A DNA stretch of 64,000 nt from Vreelandella populi (GTDB taxonomy: Bacteria; Pseudomonadota; Gammaproteobacteria; Pseudomonadales; Halomonadaceae): positions 62,001-126,000 of the forward strand of contig NZ_RZHE01000008.1 in the NCBI RefSeq assembly GCF_003989825.1, written 5' to 3'. This document shows, piece after piece, positions 30,197-38,984 of the stretch (positions within the stretch are counted from its first letter, which is position 1; every line of letters starts with the position of its first letter). A model generated the notes under the pieces. That model was not told the origin of the DNA. It ran no database searches and saw only the letters and a program-made list of their open reading frames with translations. Made by a program: the position numbers and the translations under genes.

Positions 30197-31213
30197 ATGA
30201 CTCTGCGACCGAGCCCGATTTCCGCAACTGTCGATTTTGATGCCGACGGCGTGCAGCACGGTTTTTTAAAGCTGCCCATCTCAACCGATATTTCGGCCTG
30301 GGGGGCGGTAATGATTCCGATCACGGTGGTCAAGAATGGCGATGGCCCGACGGCACTGCTAACCGGTGGCAACCATGGCGATGAATACGAAGGCATTACC
30401 TCGCTGCTCAAGCTTGCCAATGCACTTACCGCAGAGGAAGTCAGCGGCCGCGTCATCATCGTGCCGTGCATGAATACTCCGGCCGTAATGGCAGGCAAGC
30501 GAACCTCGCCCATGGATAAAGGTAACCTCAACCGCAGTTTTCCAGGCGACCCCAACGGTAGCGTAACGCTGCAAATTGCCGACTACTTTACCCGCGTGCT
30601 GGTGCCCATGAGCGATGTAGTGCTGGATCTACACTCTGGCGGCCGTACGCTGGATATCCTGCCGTTTGGTGCCTCCCACGTACTCGACGACAAGGCCCAG
30701 CAGCAGGCCGCTCTGGAAGGTGCCAAGGCGTTTGGCGCACCCTATGCCATGGTGATGTTCGAGCTGGACGCGGAAAAACTTTTCGATACCGCCTGCGAGC
30801 GTCAGGGCAAGGTATTTGTGGCCACTGAACTTGGCGGTGGCGGCACCTCCACACCTCAAAGCATGACGATTACCGAACGCGGGGTGCGCAATTTCCTGAT
30901 CCATTACGGGCTGGTTGCGGGCGAGGTGGAAATGCCGGAAGGTGGGCAGGTCTATCTCGATATGCCGGATGCCAGCTGCTATGTGCAGAGCCAGCACTCA
31001 GGTGTGCTGGAGCTGACCGTGGCGCTGGGCGATGCCGTCACTCAAGGGCAGGTACTGGCCTATGTTTTTGATATGACCCGCACCGGTAGCGAGCCGGTTG
31101 CCTACCGCGCCGAACGCGATGGCGTTTTGATGGCCCGGCGTGCTCCGGCCCTGGTCAATATGGGGGATACCATTGCGGTAATTGCCGATGTTGTCGAACG
31201 CCTGGAGGCGTAG
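30197..31213 (+). CDS. doeB: N-alpha-acetyl-L-2,4-diaminobutyrate deacetylase DoeB
   Basis: A zinc hydrolase of the AstE/AspA (succinylglutamate desuccinylase-like) family, 338 residues. Zinc ligands are visible in GGNHGDEYEG (about residues 56-65) and LDLHSGG (about 144-150). It deacetylates the DoeA product to 2,4-diaminobutyrate and acetate. AAAGGA lies 6-7 bases before the ATG. It starts 50 bp after doeA and ends 8 bp before doeX, so the three genes are very probably one transcript. Confidence 0.94.
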   Translation: MTLRPSPISATVDFDADGVQHGFLKLPISTDISAWGAVMIPITVVKNGDGPTALLTGGNHGDEYEGITSLLKLANALTAEEVSGRVIIVPCMNTPAVMAGKRTSPMDKGNLNRSFPGDPNGSVTLQIADYFTRVLVPMSDVVLDLHSGGRTLDILPFGASHVLDDKAQQQAALEGAKAFGAPYAMVMFELDAEKLFDTACERQGKVFVATELGGGGTSTPQSMTITERGVRNFLIHYGLVAGEVEMPEGGQVYLDMPDASCYVQSQHSGVLELTVALGDAVTQGQVLAYVFDMTRTGSEPVAYRAERDGVLMARRAPALVNMGDTIAVIADVVERLEA

Positions 31214-31221
31214 TCCCCGGC

Positions 31222-31698
31222 ATGATGAAACTTGACCGCTATGATCTGAAAATTCTCGATATTCTCTCCCGGGATGGGCGCATCACCAAATCCAAGCTGG
31301 CCGAGGCGATCAACCTTTCGATCAGCCCCTGTTGGGAGCGCGTGAAGCGCCTGGAAAAAGCCGGGGTTATCGAGGGCTACACTGCGCGTATCAATGCAGA
31401 TGTGCTGGTGCCGCGTAACCCGGTATGGGTGCAGATCGAGCTCAAGGCCCACCACGCCGAAAGCTTCACCCGCTTCGAGGCGCTGGTGCTCGACACTCCG
31501 GAGGTCACCGAGTGCGTGGCCGTCGGCGGGGGAGTGGATTATTTGGTGAAGTTCGAAGCCCGAAGCATCGATAGCTATCAGCGCCTGATGGATCGCTGGC
31601 TGGTGTCCGAGGCAGGCATCGAGCGCTACTGTACTTATATCGTGACCAAGACCGTCAAACAAAGCGTCATCGGTATCGACACCACCGACATTCATTAA
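31222..31698 (+). CDS. doeX: Lrp/AsnC-type regulator of ectoine degradation DoeX
   Basis: A 158-residue Lrp/AsnC protein. An N-terminal winged helix-turn-helix (LDILSRDGRITKSKLAEAIN, then SPCWERVKRLEKAGVI) is followed by a RAM ligand-binding domain. In Halomonas elongata the equivalent gene sits in the doe operon, and its product binds the doeA promoter. The start is one of two adjacent ATGs 8 bp after doeB. Confidence 0.92.
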   Translation: MMKLDRYDLKILDILSRDGRITKSKLAEAINLSISPCWERVKRLEKAGVIEGYTARINADVLVPRNPVWVQIELKAHHAESFTRFEALVLDTPEVTECVAVGGGVDYLVKFEARSIDSYQRLMDRWLVSEAGIERYCTYIVTKTVKQSVIGIDTTDIH

Positions 31699-31718
31699 TG
31701 CTTACCAAAAAGCGCGCA

Positions 31719-32909
31719 CTAGACGTCGGCCAGGCTGCCGTTCTGATCTTCGCTCACGCGGTTGCGTCCTGTGTCCTTCGCGGCGTAAAGCGCCTGATCC
31801 GCGGCTTTTATCAAGTGCGTCAATGCCTCGTCGTGTTCTAAAAGCCCTGCGCAGACGCCCACGCTCACCGTTACATGCCCATGATCGGATTTTCGATGGG
31901 CAATATCGAGCTTAGCCACCGTCTCCCTAATCCGTTCGGCCAGCAGTGCGCCCGTTATACCGCTGTTTGAGCTGTCTGCATGGAGTACCAAAAACTCTTC
32001 GCCGCCATACCGGCAGGCCGTATCCTGCGGGCCGCAAGCGCCTTGAAGGGCGCTGGCGATTTTCCTGAGACAGTCATCGCCCGCGTCGTGACCGTAGGCG
32101 TCGTTGAAGGCCTTGAAATGATCCACGTCGATCAGAATCACCGCGACGTACTGATCTGGCACGTGCCTGGAACGCGTCAGCGAGGCGGCGCGCCGGTTCA
32201 GGCCACGCCGATTGGCAAGTCCGGTCAACGGGTCTATGTGGGAGAGTTTATCCAGCGTCTCGTTATGCAGGGCAAGCTCAGCGCGAAGCTCCTCGGCATT
32301 GACGCGCTGTAGGTAAAGGCGTAACGATTCGGCTGAAAAGCGGTAATTCGCCATCAGCGTAAGGACTACCGTCGGTACACCCACCACCAAGTGATTGGTA
32401 ACGTACTCGGCATCCGCGCCGGGTAGAAACCAGATGATGGTATAAAGGCATACACAGAGGAATATCGAGGCGTACACGCTGTACTCGAAAGGGTGCGCGA
32501 GCACGATGGTCAGGGCCAGCTGGAAAACCAGCCCGGCGTAGAAGTAGTGCAGCACCCGCGGGTCGCTAGTTCCCAATAGCCCCAGACACCAGATCAGCGT
32601 AGCCAAACTGACCGTAATAATACTGGCAAGCTCCTTGTGGCGAATGGGGCCGGGGCGCCCGAAGTAATACAACATCAAGATAACCAGCGGACCCACTACG
32701 AAAATGCGTAACAGCACCGAGCGAAGGCCTATGTCCGGCAGCAGGTACATATCCACGGGAATATACGAGAAGTAAAAAATCGTCACCAGAATGCTCAGCA
32801 GGCGCAGTGTGCGAAGCCGCTGATCGTGGCGGTCGATATCGTAACGCTCTTTTACCGTGGTGGTGCCACTGGCCTGGGCCAGCAGTTTGAAGTAGGGCAG
32901 TTGGTACAC
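31719..32909 (-). CDS. Membrane-bound diguanylate cyclase (GGDEF)
   Basis: A 396-residue protein. Residues about 35-200 hold six hydrophobic segments forming a membrane sensor (no named domain recognised), followed by a short coiled linker and a GGDEF domain with an intact active site RYGGEEF near residue 340. The allosteric I-site RxxD expected just upstream reads GPQD, so product inhibition by c-di-GMP may be absent. It probably makes cyclic di-GMP. It converges on doeX with 20 bp between stops and separates doeABX from doeCD. Confidence 0.9.
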   Translation of the reverse strand: MYQLPYFKLLAQASGTTTVKERYDIDRHDQRLRTLRLLSILVTIFYFSYIPVDMYLLPDIGLRSVLLRIFVVGPLVILMLYYFGRPGPIRHKELASIITVSLATLIWCLGLLGTSDPRVLHYFYAGLVFQLALTIVLAHPFEYSVYASIFLCVCLYTIIWFLPGADAEYVTNHLVVGVPTVVLTLMANYRFSAESLRLYLQRVNAEELRAELALHNETLDKLSHIDPLTGLANRRGLNRRAASLTRSRHVPDQYVAVILIDVDHFKAFNDAYGHDAGDDCLRKIASALQGACGPQDTACRYGGEEFLVLHADSSNSGITGALLAERIRETVAKLDIAHRKSDHGHVTVSVGVCAGLLEHDEALTHLIKAADQALYAAKDTGRNRVSEDQNGSLADV

Positions 32910-33289
32910 AGTAGTCTCACAGAGTGATCGTTTTGTTCTGCGCTACTGCGCAAAGAGAACTCTTTAAGGCACTAGCCCATGCTCTAGTCAATTTAGATTA
33001 GAGTAGTCGGATATATGTTAGCACCAATGCCTGATGGTGATAGTGATGTTCTTATGCATATGAAACGCTCTCTAAACGTTTTGATTTCTCTTGAAAGCGG
33101 GACTTGCCAAAAAAAAAGCATGCAAGGACTAGGTTTGGAAGAAATATTGCTCTCAAGGATGATGTTTTCGAAAACACTTCGTGCGGTGTCTTCTTTAAGC
33201 TATATCGATTGCATACGGTAAGTCCTTAGCCGTTTGCCTATCGTTCACGCGCCCAGGCCGGGGCTTTTATATGCGTCGGCTTAAGGAAG
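32910..33289. other. Intergenic region upstream of doeC
   Basis: About 380 bp between the divergent diguanylate cyclase and doeC. It should carry both promoters. A 68-codon frame at 33015-33221 has no ribosome site and no recognisable product, so I do not call it. No strong hairpin was seen. Confidence 0.5.
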
Positions 33290-33295
33290 ATGCTC

Positions 33296-34792
33296 ATGAC
33301 CACGCTATCGACAACGCTTGCCAAACGCCTAGAAGACCCGCGCCTGTTTCGTCAGTATGCCTACGTGAACGGCAAATGGGTCCATGGCGAGGGCGGTCGT
33401 GAAGAGGCCGTGTATGACCCGGCGACCAACGAAGCCATTGGCCATATCCCGCTACTTGAAGCCAATCAGATTACCGCCGCGGTTGATGCGGCCGAGGTCG
33501 CCTTTGTTCGCTGGCGCGCGCTGCGTGCCGATGAGCGCTGCGAGCGCCTGCTCGCTTGGTACGATTTGATTCAGGCCAACCGTGAAGACTTAGCGACCAT
33601 CATGACCCTGGAGCAGGGCAAGCCGCTGCCCGATGCGCGTGGTGAGGTGGAGTACGGAGCAAGCTTCGTGCGCTGGTTCGCTGAAGAGGGCAAGCGCACC
33701 TACGGCGAGACGATTCCCAGCCATATTCCTAATGCATCGCTGGGTACCATTAAAGAACCTGTGGGTATCGCTGCGATGATTACGCCGTGGAATTTCCCGC
33801 TGGCAATGATTACCCGTAAAGCGGCGGCCGCGCTGGCGGCAGGCTGCCCAGTCATCGTCAAACCCGCCAACGAAACGCCGTTTTCGGCGCTGGCATTGGC
33901 GGAGCTTGCCGAGCGCGCGGGCATTCCGGCGGGCATCTTCAACGTGGTGCTGGGCGAACCCGCCGAGGTGTCCAAGATACTGTGTAGCGAGCCGCGCATT
34001 CGGGCGCTGTCGTTTACTGGTTCCACCCGTGTGGGGCGCCTGCTCATGGAACAGAGCGCCGGTACCGTTAAGCGCCTTTCCTTGGAATTGGGTGGCAACG
34101 CGCCGTTTGTCGTCGGCCCGGACATGGACCCCAAGGAAGCTGCTTACGCTGCGGTTGATGCCAAGTTCCAGACCGCGGGGCAGGACTGCCTGGCGGCTAA
34201 TCGTATCCTGGTACACGAATCCATTCACGATGCGTTCGTTACGGAGTTTACTGAGCGTATGGCCGCGCTCACCGTGGGCAACGGGTTGAAAAGCGAGATC
34301 GATCTTGGACCGCTGATTCACCGCCAGGCAGTAGAAAAAGCTGCCGCGATTGTCGATGATGCGATTTCCCGGGGCGCAACCCTGGTCATGGGCGACCAGA
34401 GCCAGGCGCCGGGCGAGAACTTCTTCATGCCGGTGCTGCTAACGGGCGTAACGCCACAAATGAAAGTCTGGCGGGAAGAGAACTTTGCACCTGTGGCCGG
34501 GGTTACCGCTTACGGCAGCGACGAGGAAGTTATCGAGCTTGCCAACGATACCGAGTATGGCTTGGCGGCCTATGTGTATACCCATGATATTCGCCGGATC
34601 TGGAAGCTGATGCGTGCACTCGAGTACGGCATGGTGAGCGTAAACTCGGTGAAGATGACCGGCCCGCCGGTGCCGTTTGGCGGCGTGAAGCAGTCCGGCC
34701 TTGGACGTGAGGGCGGCGCCACCGGTATCGATGAGTATCTTGAAACCAAGTATTACTGCCTTGGTGCGCTGGGTTCGGTCTCGGGGAGCTAG
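33296..34792 (+). CDS. doeC: Aldehyde dehydrogenase, ectoine catabolism DoeC
   Basis: An NAD(P)-dependent aldehyde dehydrogenase of 498 residues. The cofactor-side signature is FTGSTRVG, the glutamate is in SLELGGNAP, and catalytic C298 lies in GQDCLAANRI. The family is succinate-semialdehyde dehydrogenase-like. Next to doeD, the expected role is oxidation of aspartate-semialdehyde to aspartate, the last step of ectoine breakdown. I chose ATG 33296, with AAGGA 8 bases upstream, over ATG 33290, which sits too close to it. It precedes doeD by 87 bp. Confidence 0.9.
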   Translation: MTTLSTTLAKRLEDPRLFRQYAYVNGKWVHGEGGREEAVYDPATNEAIGHIPLLEANQITAAVDAAEVAFVRWRALRADERCERLLAWYDLIQANREDLATIMTLEQGKPLPDARGEVEYGASFVRWFAEEGKRTYGETIPSHIPNASLGTIKEPVGIAAMITPWNFPLAMITRKAAAALAAGCPVIVKPANETPFSALALAELAERAGIPAGIFNVVLGEPAEVSKILCSEPRIRALSFTGSTRVGRLLMEQSAGTVKRLSLELGGNAPFVVGPDMDPKEAAYAAVDAKFQTAGQDCLAANRILVHESIHDAFVTEFTERMAALTVGNGLKSEIDLGPLIHRQAVEKAAAIVDDAISRGATLVMGDQSQAPGENFFMPVLLTGVTPQMKVWREENFAPVAGVTAYGSDEEVIELANDTEYGLAAYVYTHDIRRIWKLMRALEYGMVSVNSVKMTGPPVPFGGVKQSGLGREGGATGIDEYLETKYYCLGALGSVSGS

Positions 34793-34834
34793 CTGCGCTT
34801 ATTGCATGTAAATTTAAGTCTTATTAATTTTTAA

Positions 34835-34860
34835 AAACCTTCCTAAATGTAGGGAGGTTT
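34835..34860 (+). promoter_or_regulatory. Intergenic hairpin between doeC and doeD
   Basis: An 11-bp stem (34835-34845 with 34850-34860, one G-U pair) with a 4-base loop. It is not followed by a long T run, so it is more likely an RNA-processing, stability or partial attenuation element than a full terminator. It lies 19 bp before the doeD start. Confidence 0.55.
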
Positions 34861-34879
34861 ATCGTACAGAGAGAACGTT

Positions 34880-36313
34880 ATGAGCCAGCATCAGGACCTA
34901 ATCGAACGCGACCGCAAGGTGACGTTTCACGCTTCTACCCACCTGCGTGATTTCGCCCATGGCGATGCACCGGGCCGCGTAATTACCGGCGGTAAAGGCA
35001 TCAACATCATTGACAAGGATGGGCGCGAGTTCATCGACGGCTTTGCCGGACTTTACTGCGTCAATATCGGCTATGGCCGCACTGAAATTGCCGAAGCGAT
35101 TTACAAGCAGGCGATGGAACTTTCTTACTACCACACCTACGTGGGCCACTCGAATGAGCCGCAGATTGCGCTTTCCGAACGCATTCTGAAAATCGCCGGC
35201 ATGAACATGTCCAAGGTCTATTACGGCATGTCAGGCTCAGACGCTAACGAAACCCAGCTCAAAATCGTGCGTTACTACAATAACGTGCTCGGCCGCCCGC
35301 AGAAGAAAAAAGTCATTTCACGCATGCGTGGCTACCATGGCTCAGGCATTGCCTCTGGCTCGCTGACGGGCCTTAAAGCATTCCACGATCATTTTGATTT
35401 GCCGATTGATACCATTCGCCATACCGAAGCGCCGCACTACTACTTGCGTGCCGCCGAGCAGCACGGCATGACTGAACTTGAATTCTCTTCCTTCTGTGCG
35501 GATAAGCTCGAAGCCATGATTCTGGAAGAAGGCCCGGATACCGTGGCGGCGTTTATCGGCGAGCCGGTATTGGGCACAGGCGGTATCGTACCGCCGCCAG
35601 AAGGCTACTGGGACGCGATTCAAGCCGTGTTGGCCAAGTACGATGTGCTCTTGATTGCTGATGAAGTGGTGTGTGGATTTGGCCGTACCGGCTCGGACTT
35701 CGGCAGCCACCACTACAACATGAAACCGGATCTGGTCACGATTGCCAAAGGCCTGACCAGCGCTTATCAGCCGCTTTCCGGCGTGATTGTCGGCGATAAA
35801 GTCTGGCAAGTGCTTGAGCAAGGCACCGGCGAGTTTGGCCCCATCGGCCACGGTTGGACCTATTCGGGCCACGCGCTGGGCTGTGCCGCGGGTATCGCTA
35901 ACCTGGATATTATCGAGCGGGAAAACCTGGTGGGTAACGCCGCCGAAACTGGTGCCTACTTCCAGCAGCAGCTGAAAGCCCATTTCGACGGCCATCCGCT
36001 TTTAGGCGATGTGCGCGGTGTGGGCCTTATGGCCGCACTCGAATTTTCTCCGGATGCCAAACAGCGACTGCACTTTGATCCGGCACTGAAAGTTGGCCCG
36101 CGCGTGGCGGCAGCGGCAATGGAAGAGAACCTGATTGCTCGCGCCATGCCTCAAGGCGATATCTTGGGCTTTGCGCCACCGCTGACCATTAACCGCGCGG
36201 AAGTCGACGATATGATTGGCCGCGCCAGACGCGCCATCGACCGGGTTACCGATGAACTTACGCGTTCAGGTGACTTGAAAACAGGGCGCCAGGAAGCGGC
36301 GTTTACCGTCTGA
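34880..36313 (+). CDS. doeD: Diaminobutyrate aminotransferase, ectoine catabolism DoeD
   Basis: A class III PLP-dependent aminotransferase of 477 residues. The Schiff-base lysine is K290 in TIAKGLTSAYQPLSG, and the cofactor-binding DEVVCGFGRTG lies about 30 residues earlier. Next to doeC it should convert 2,4-diaminobutyrate to aspartate-semialdehyde. The fold class alone would also fit other omega-amino acid transaminases; the context decides the call. Confidence 0.9.
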   Translation: MSQHQDLIERDRKVTFHASTHLRDFAHGDAPGRVITGGKGINIIDKDGREFIDGFAGLYCVNIGYGRTEIAEAIYKQAMELSYYHTYVGHSNEPQIALSERILKIAGMNMSKVYYGMSGSDANETQLKIVRYYNNVLGRPQKKKVISRMRGYHGSGIASGSLTGLKAFHDHFDLPIDTIRHTEAPHYYLRAAEQHGMTELEFSSFCADKLEAMILEEGPDTVAAFIGEPVLGTGGIVPPPEGYWDAIQAVLAKYDVLLIADEVVCGFGRTGSDFGSHHYNMKPDLVTIAKGLTSAYQPLSGVIVGDKVWQVLEQGTGEFGPIGHGWTYSGHALGCAAGIANLDIIERENLVGNAAETGAYFQQQLKAHFDGHPLLGDVRGVGLMAALEFSPDAKQRLHFDPALKVGPRVAAAAMEENLIARAMPQGDILGFAPPLTINRAEVDDMIGRARRAIDRVTDELTRSGDLKTGRQEAAFTV

Positions 36314-36334
36314 GTGATCGACCCTGACCCTGTA

Positions 36335-36370
36335 AATGCCGCTGCTTGTGCAGCGGCATTTTTGTTTTTG
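36335..36370 (+). terminator. Rho-independent terminator after doeD
   Basis: A perfect 11-bp stem (36335-36345 with 36350-36360), a TTGT loop and a T-rich tail (TTTGTTTTT). It ends the doeCD transcript. Confidence 0.93.
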
Positions 36371-36425
36371 AACGGGGCGGCTATGCTGAACACTGTGCAT
36401 GATCAACGGATAGGTAGGAGGGGCT

Positions 36426-37103
36426 ATGCAACCGGTATTAGCTTTCGATGTGTACGGCACGCTGATTGATACCCTAGGCGTTACCACAGAGCTTGAACGT
36501 CGGCTTACTGATGCCTCCAAGGCAGGGGAATTCGCCAAGCGCTGGCGAGAAAAGCAGCTTGAGTACAGCTTTCGCCATGGGTTGATGAGCGCCTATGTTC
36601 CCTTTGAAGAATGCACCCATGACGCTCTGGCATTTACCAACCGCGCACTACAGGCGGGGCTTTCGGATAATGACCGTGATCATTTAATGGCCGTGTATGG
36701 TGAGCTTCCGGCCTTTCCTGACGTGGTGCCGGCGTTGGATCAGTTACGCGATGCAGGCATCCGTTGCGTGGCTTTTTCAAACGGCACCTCGGATGCCGTA
36801 TCGAAGCTGCTCACGCGGGCAGGAGTAGAGAGCCATATGGATGAAGTGGTAAGCGTTGATGATATTAAGCGTTTTAAACCTGACCCGGCTGTTTACGCCT
36901 ACCTGCGTAGCCGCCTGGAAACGCGCCCCGAGCAAACCTGGCTGGTATCAAGCAATGCCTTTGACGTGATCGGCGCAACCCACGCCGGGCTGCGCAGCGC
37001 CTGGATACGACGCCACTCCGATGCGCCTTTTGACCCCTGGGGGGTTGAGCCTGATATGACGGTGCCTGACCTGGAAGCCTTGGCTGAACGTATTATTCGC
37101 TAG
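36426..37103 (+). CDS. Haloacid dehalogenase type II-like HAD hydrolase
   Basis: A 225-residue HAD-superfamily protein. The nucleophile is D8 in AFDVYGTLID; motif II is in AFSNGTSDAV, motif III lysine in FKPDPAVY, and the C-terminal stretch VSSNAFDVIGATHAGLRSAW is typical of (S)-2-haloacid dehalogenases. The natural substrate may be a haloacid or a small phosphoester. TAGGAGG lies about 7 bases before the ATG. The adjoining monooxygenase-like gene starts 61 bp later. Confidence 0.87.
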   Translation: MQPVLAFDVYGTLIDTLGVTTELERRLTDASKAGEFAKRWREKQLEYSFRHGLMSAYVPFEECTHDALAFTNRALQAGLSDNDRDHLMAVYGELPAFPDVVPALDQLRDAGIRCVAFSNGTSDAVSKLLTRAGVESHMDEVVSVDDIKRFKPDPAVYAYLRSRLETRPEQTWLVSSNAFDVIGATHAGLRSAWIRRHSDAPFDPWGVEPDMTVPDLEALAERIIR

Positions 37104-37164
37104 GTTGTTATCCCATAAGGACAACCCGCATAATGACGCACGCTTAACGAACCAGGATGGGATC

Positions 37165-37512
37165 ATGTCTGAGAAAATTTACTGTGTTGCCGGTTTTAAA
37201 CCCAAACCGGGTAAAGAAGAAGCGGTGTTCAAGGCGCTTCAGTCACTGGAGCCCAATACTCACCGGGAAGACGCTTGCATTCACTACACGGTAACGCGCC
37301 AGATCGACAACCCATTCGCGCAGGGCACCAGCTACCCAATCGTGTTTCACGAAATCTGGGCAAGCCGCGAAGAGTTTGAGGCCCATTGCCAGCGCAAAGA
37401 AATTCAGGATTTCTTTGCCAAGCACGTTGAATCGCCCGATGGCGATATCGAAGATGCCAACGTGTGTGTGTATACCGATGAGCCGTGGAATTTTGACGCG
37501 CCCAAGGTATAA
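37165..37512 (+). CDS. Putative quinol monooxygenase (ABM domain)
   Basis: A small ferredoxin-like-fold protein of 115 residues of the antibiotic-biosynthesis-monooxygenase family (YgiN-like): VAGFKPKPGKEEAVFKALQ near the start and FHEIWASREEFEAHCQ near residue 68. Members oxidise quinols or other small aromatics without a cofactor; the substrate here is unknown. I chose ATG 37165, with AGGA 8 bases upstream, over an in-frame ATG 60 bases earlier whose extension is not family-like. Confidence 0.82.
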   Translation: MSEKIYCVAGFKPKPGKEEAVFKALQSLEPNTHREDACIHYTVTRQIDNPFAQGTSYPIVFHEIWASREEFEAHCQRKEIQDFFAKHVESPDGDIEDANVCVYTDEPWNFDAPKV

Positions 37513-37560
37513 ATCCAGCATGTAGAATAGCCCCACGACACCGATAGATGCGGAGCGAAC

Positions 37561-38028
37561 ATGACCGAAAAGAAAATGAACGTTGAAAGCTTCAACCTGG
37601 ACCATACCAAGGTAAAAGCCCCTTACGTACGTCTGGCTGATATCAAGCAAGGCCAGAACGGCGACAAGATTCATAAATACGACCTGCGTATCTGCCAGCC
37701 GAACAAAGAGCACATGGAGATGCCTGCGCTGCATTCTCTTGAACACTTGATGGCTGAACTATCGCGCAACCATACCGATAAAGTCGTCGATATCAGCCCG
37801 ATGGGCTGCCAGACCGGTTTCTACATCGCGATGATCAATCACGATAACTACGACGATGTGCTGAGCATCATCGAGCAAACGCTGAACGACGTACTAGAAG
37901 CCACCGAAGTACCTGCCTGCAACGAAATGCAGTGTGGCTGGGCCGCGAGCCACAGCCTGGAAGGCGCCCAAGAATTAGCCCGCAATCTGCTCGCTAAGCG
38001 TGGCGAATGGACGGAAGTGTTTGCTTAA
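37561..38028 (+). CDS. luxS: S-ribosylhomocysteine lyase LuxS
   Basis: Splits S-ribosylhomocysteine into homocysteine and DPD, the precursor of autoinducer-2. The 155-residue length fits. The metal ligands are H58 and H62 in HSLEH (with catalytic E61) and C125 in NEMQCGW; C83 in GCQTGFY is the other conserved active-site cysteine. A GGAG ribosome site precedes the ATG. It is followed at once by its own terminator, so it is the last gene of its transcript. Confidence 0.96.
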   Translation: MTEKKMNVESFNLDHTKVKAPYVRLADIKQGQNGDKIHKYDLRICQPNKEHMEMPALHSLEHLMAELSRNHTDKVVDISPMGCQTGFYIAMINHDNYDDVLSIIEQTLNDVLEATEVPACNEMQCGWAASHSLEGAQELARNLLAKRGEWTEVFA

Positions 38029-38048
38029 TGAGTCACTGAGTAAACCTG

Positions 38049-38074
38049 AAACGCCTCCCAAGTGGAGGCGTTTT
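38049..38074 (+). terminator. Rho-independent terminator after luxS
   Basis: A 10-bp perfect stem (38049-38058 with 38064-38073) with a 5-base loop and TTTT. It lies between the convergent luxS and DUF1826 genes and could serve both. Confidence 0.88.
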
Positions 38075-38078
38075 GTAC

Positions 38079-38729
38079 TTAAGCAGGGTCAATTGTGAGT
38101 AATAAGCGCTTTTGGCCTGGGCTTAACGAAGGGCTGCGATGGACAAGCGCACTATGCTCACTGCCTTCCCAACCGCTGCCTTTTATAAGCGCGATGTCGC
38201 CTGCTTTAAGCATTTGGACAGCATCAGGGTTAAGTACTATTTCTGGCCGATCAGGGTGCGGGGCACCTAACCCATCGCGATTAACGGCTTCTTCGGGCAA
38301 CCATTCACTATCGGGACCCAAGTAGGTCGTCACCAAGCGCACGGGAAGGTTGTCGCAATGAAATCGTGGACACATCGCCTCGGTCAATACTCTAAGCCGT
38401 ATACCCACTGTTTGTGTATCGAATAGATAAGCAACGGCTTGGGCGACGGACACGATATCGTCAATAAGGGCATCCGCCGCTTCAGGCTGTGGCGCACGAC
38501 GCTTAAGTTCTGCTACCAACCGTTCATCCGGAGCGCCTAGCCATGAAAACTGCCAAGGGCGCTCTATTTGGTATTGTGCCTTGGCACTCAGCGCAACGTC
38601 GGCAGGTAAGCGGCGTTGCATCACGGCAATATTAATAGCGTCTTCAAAAATGCGTGGCAGCACGCTGATATCCGTACCCAGCGCGGCATGAAGAGGAAGT
38701 AGGGCGGTCGAGGAGGCGGTGGCGGTCAT
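38079..38729 (-). CDS. DUF1826 domain protein
   Basis: A 216-residue protein matching DUF1826: CPRFHCDNLPVRLVTTYLGPDSEWL near residue 120-145, followed by GDIALIKGSGWEG and HRSP. The conserved His/Asp/Cys residues suggest a metal-binding cupin-like fold. In pseudomonads this family often lies near zinc-starvation (Zur) genes with COG0523 proteins. Function is unproven. A 12-bp palindrome resembling part of a Zur box lies 56 bp upstream of the start. Confidence 0.8.
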   Translation of the reverse strand: MTATASSTALLPLHAALGTDISVLPRIFEDAINIAVMQRRLPADVALSAKAQYQIERPWQFSWLGAPDERLVAELKRRAPQPEAADALIDDIVSVAQAVAYLFDTQTVGIRLRVLTEAMCPRFHCDNLPVRLVTTYLGPDSEWLPEEAVNRDGLGAPHPDRPEIVLNPDAVQMLKAGDIALIKGSGWEGSEHSALVHRSPSLSPGQKRLLLTIDPA

Positions 38730-38784
38730 GGGTTTAACCTCGTCAAATAAGAGCGCAGTCGATTATCAAACCGTATTTGTTGAT

Positions 38785-38796
38785 ATGTTATAACAT
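38785..38796. promoter_or_regulatory. Possible Zur-like operator upstream of DUF1826 gene
   Basis: The perfect palindrome ATGTTATAACAT lies in AT-rich DNA upstream of the DUF1826 start. It shares the TGTTATA/TATAACA half-sites of proteobacterial Zur boxes, but the two halves overlap, unlike the usual arrangement with a one-base spacer, so the assignment is tentative. Confidence 0.35.
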
Positions 38797-38984
38797 TAAT
38801 TTTCAGGCAAGATAAACCATAACTGTTTTTCTGGATGCCGCTAGCTTTAAAAACTTTCAGCACGAGCCCTGGGAAATCCCTTGAGCAGCGCAATTGCCAA
38901 TGTCAGAAAAGGTATGAAGAGGTTTATTGACAGGTACCCATATTGCTCCTATAAACACGCTATGCCCCACCACTTCAGGTTCCT

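Noticed and set aside
33015..33221. 68-codon open frame upstream of doeC
   Set aside because: No ribosome site, no recognisable sequence, and codon choice unlike the neighbouring genes; the region is better explained as promoter DNA.
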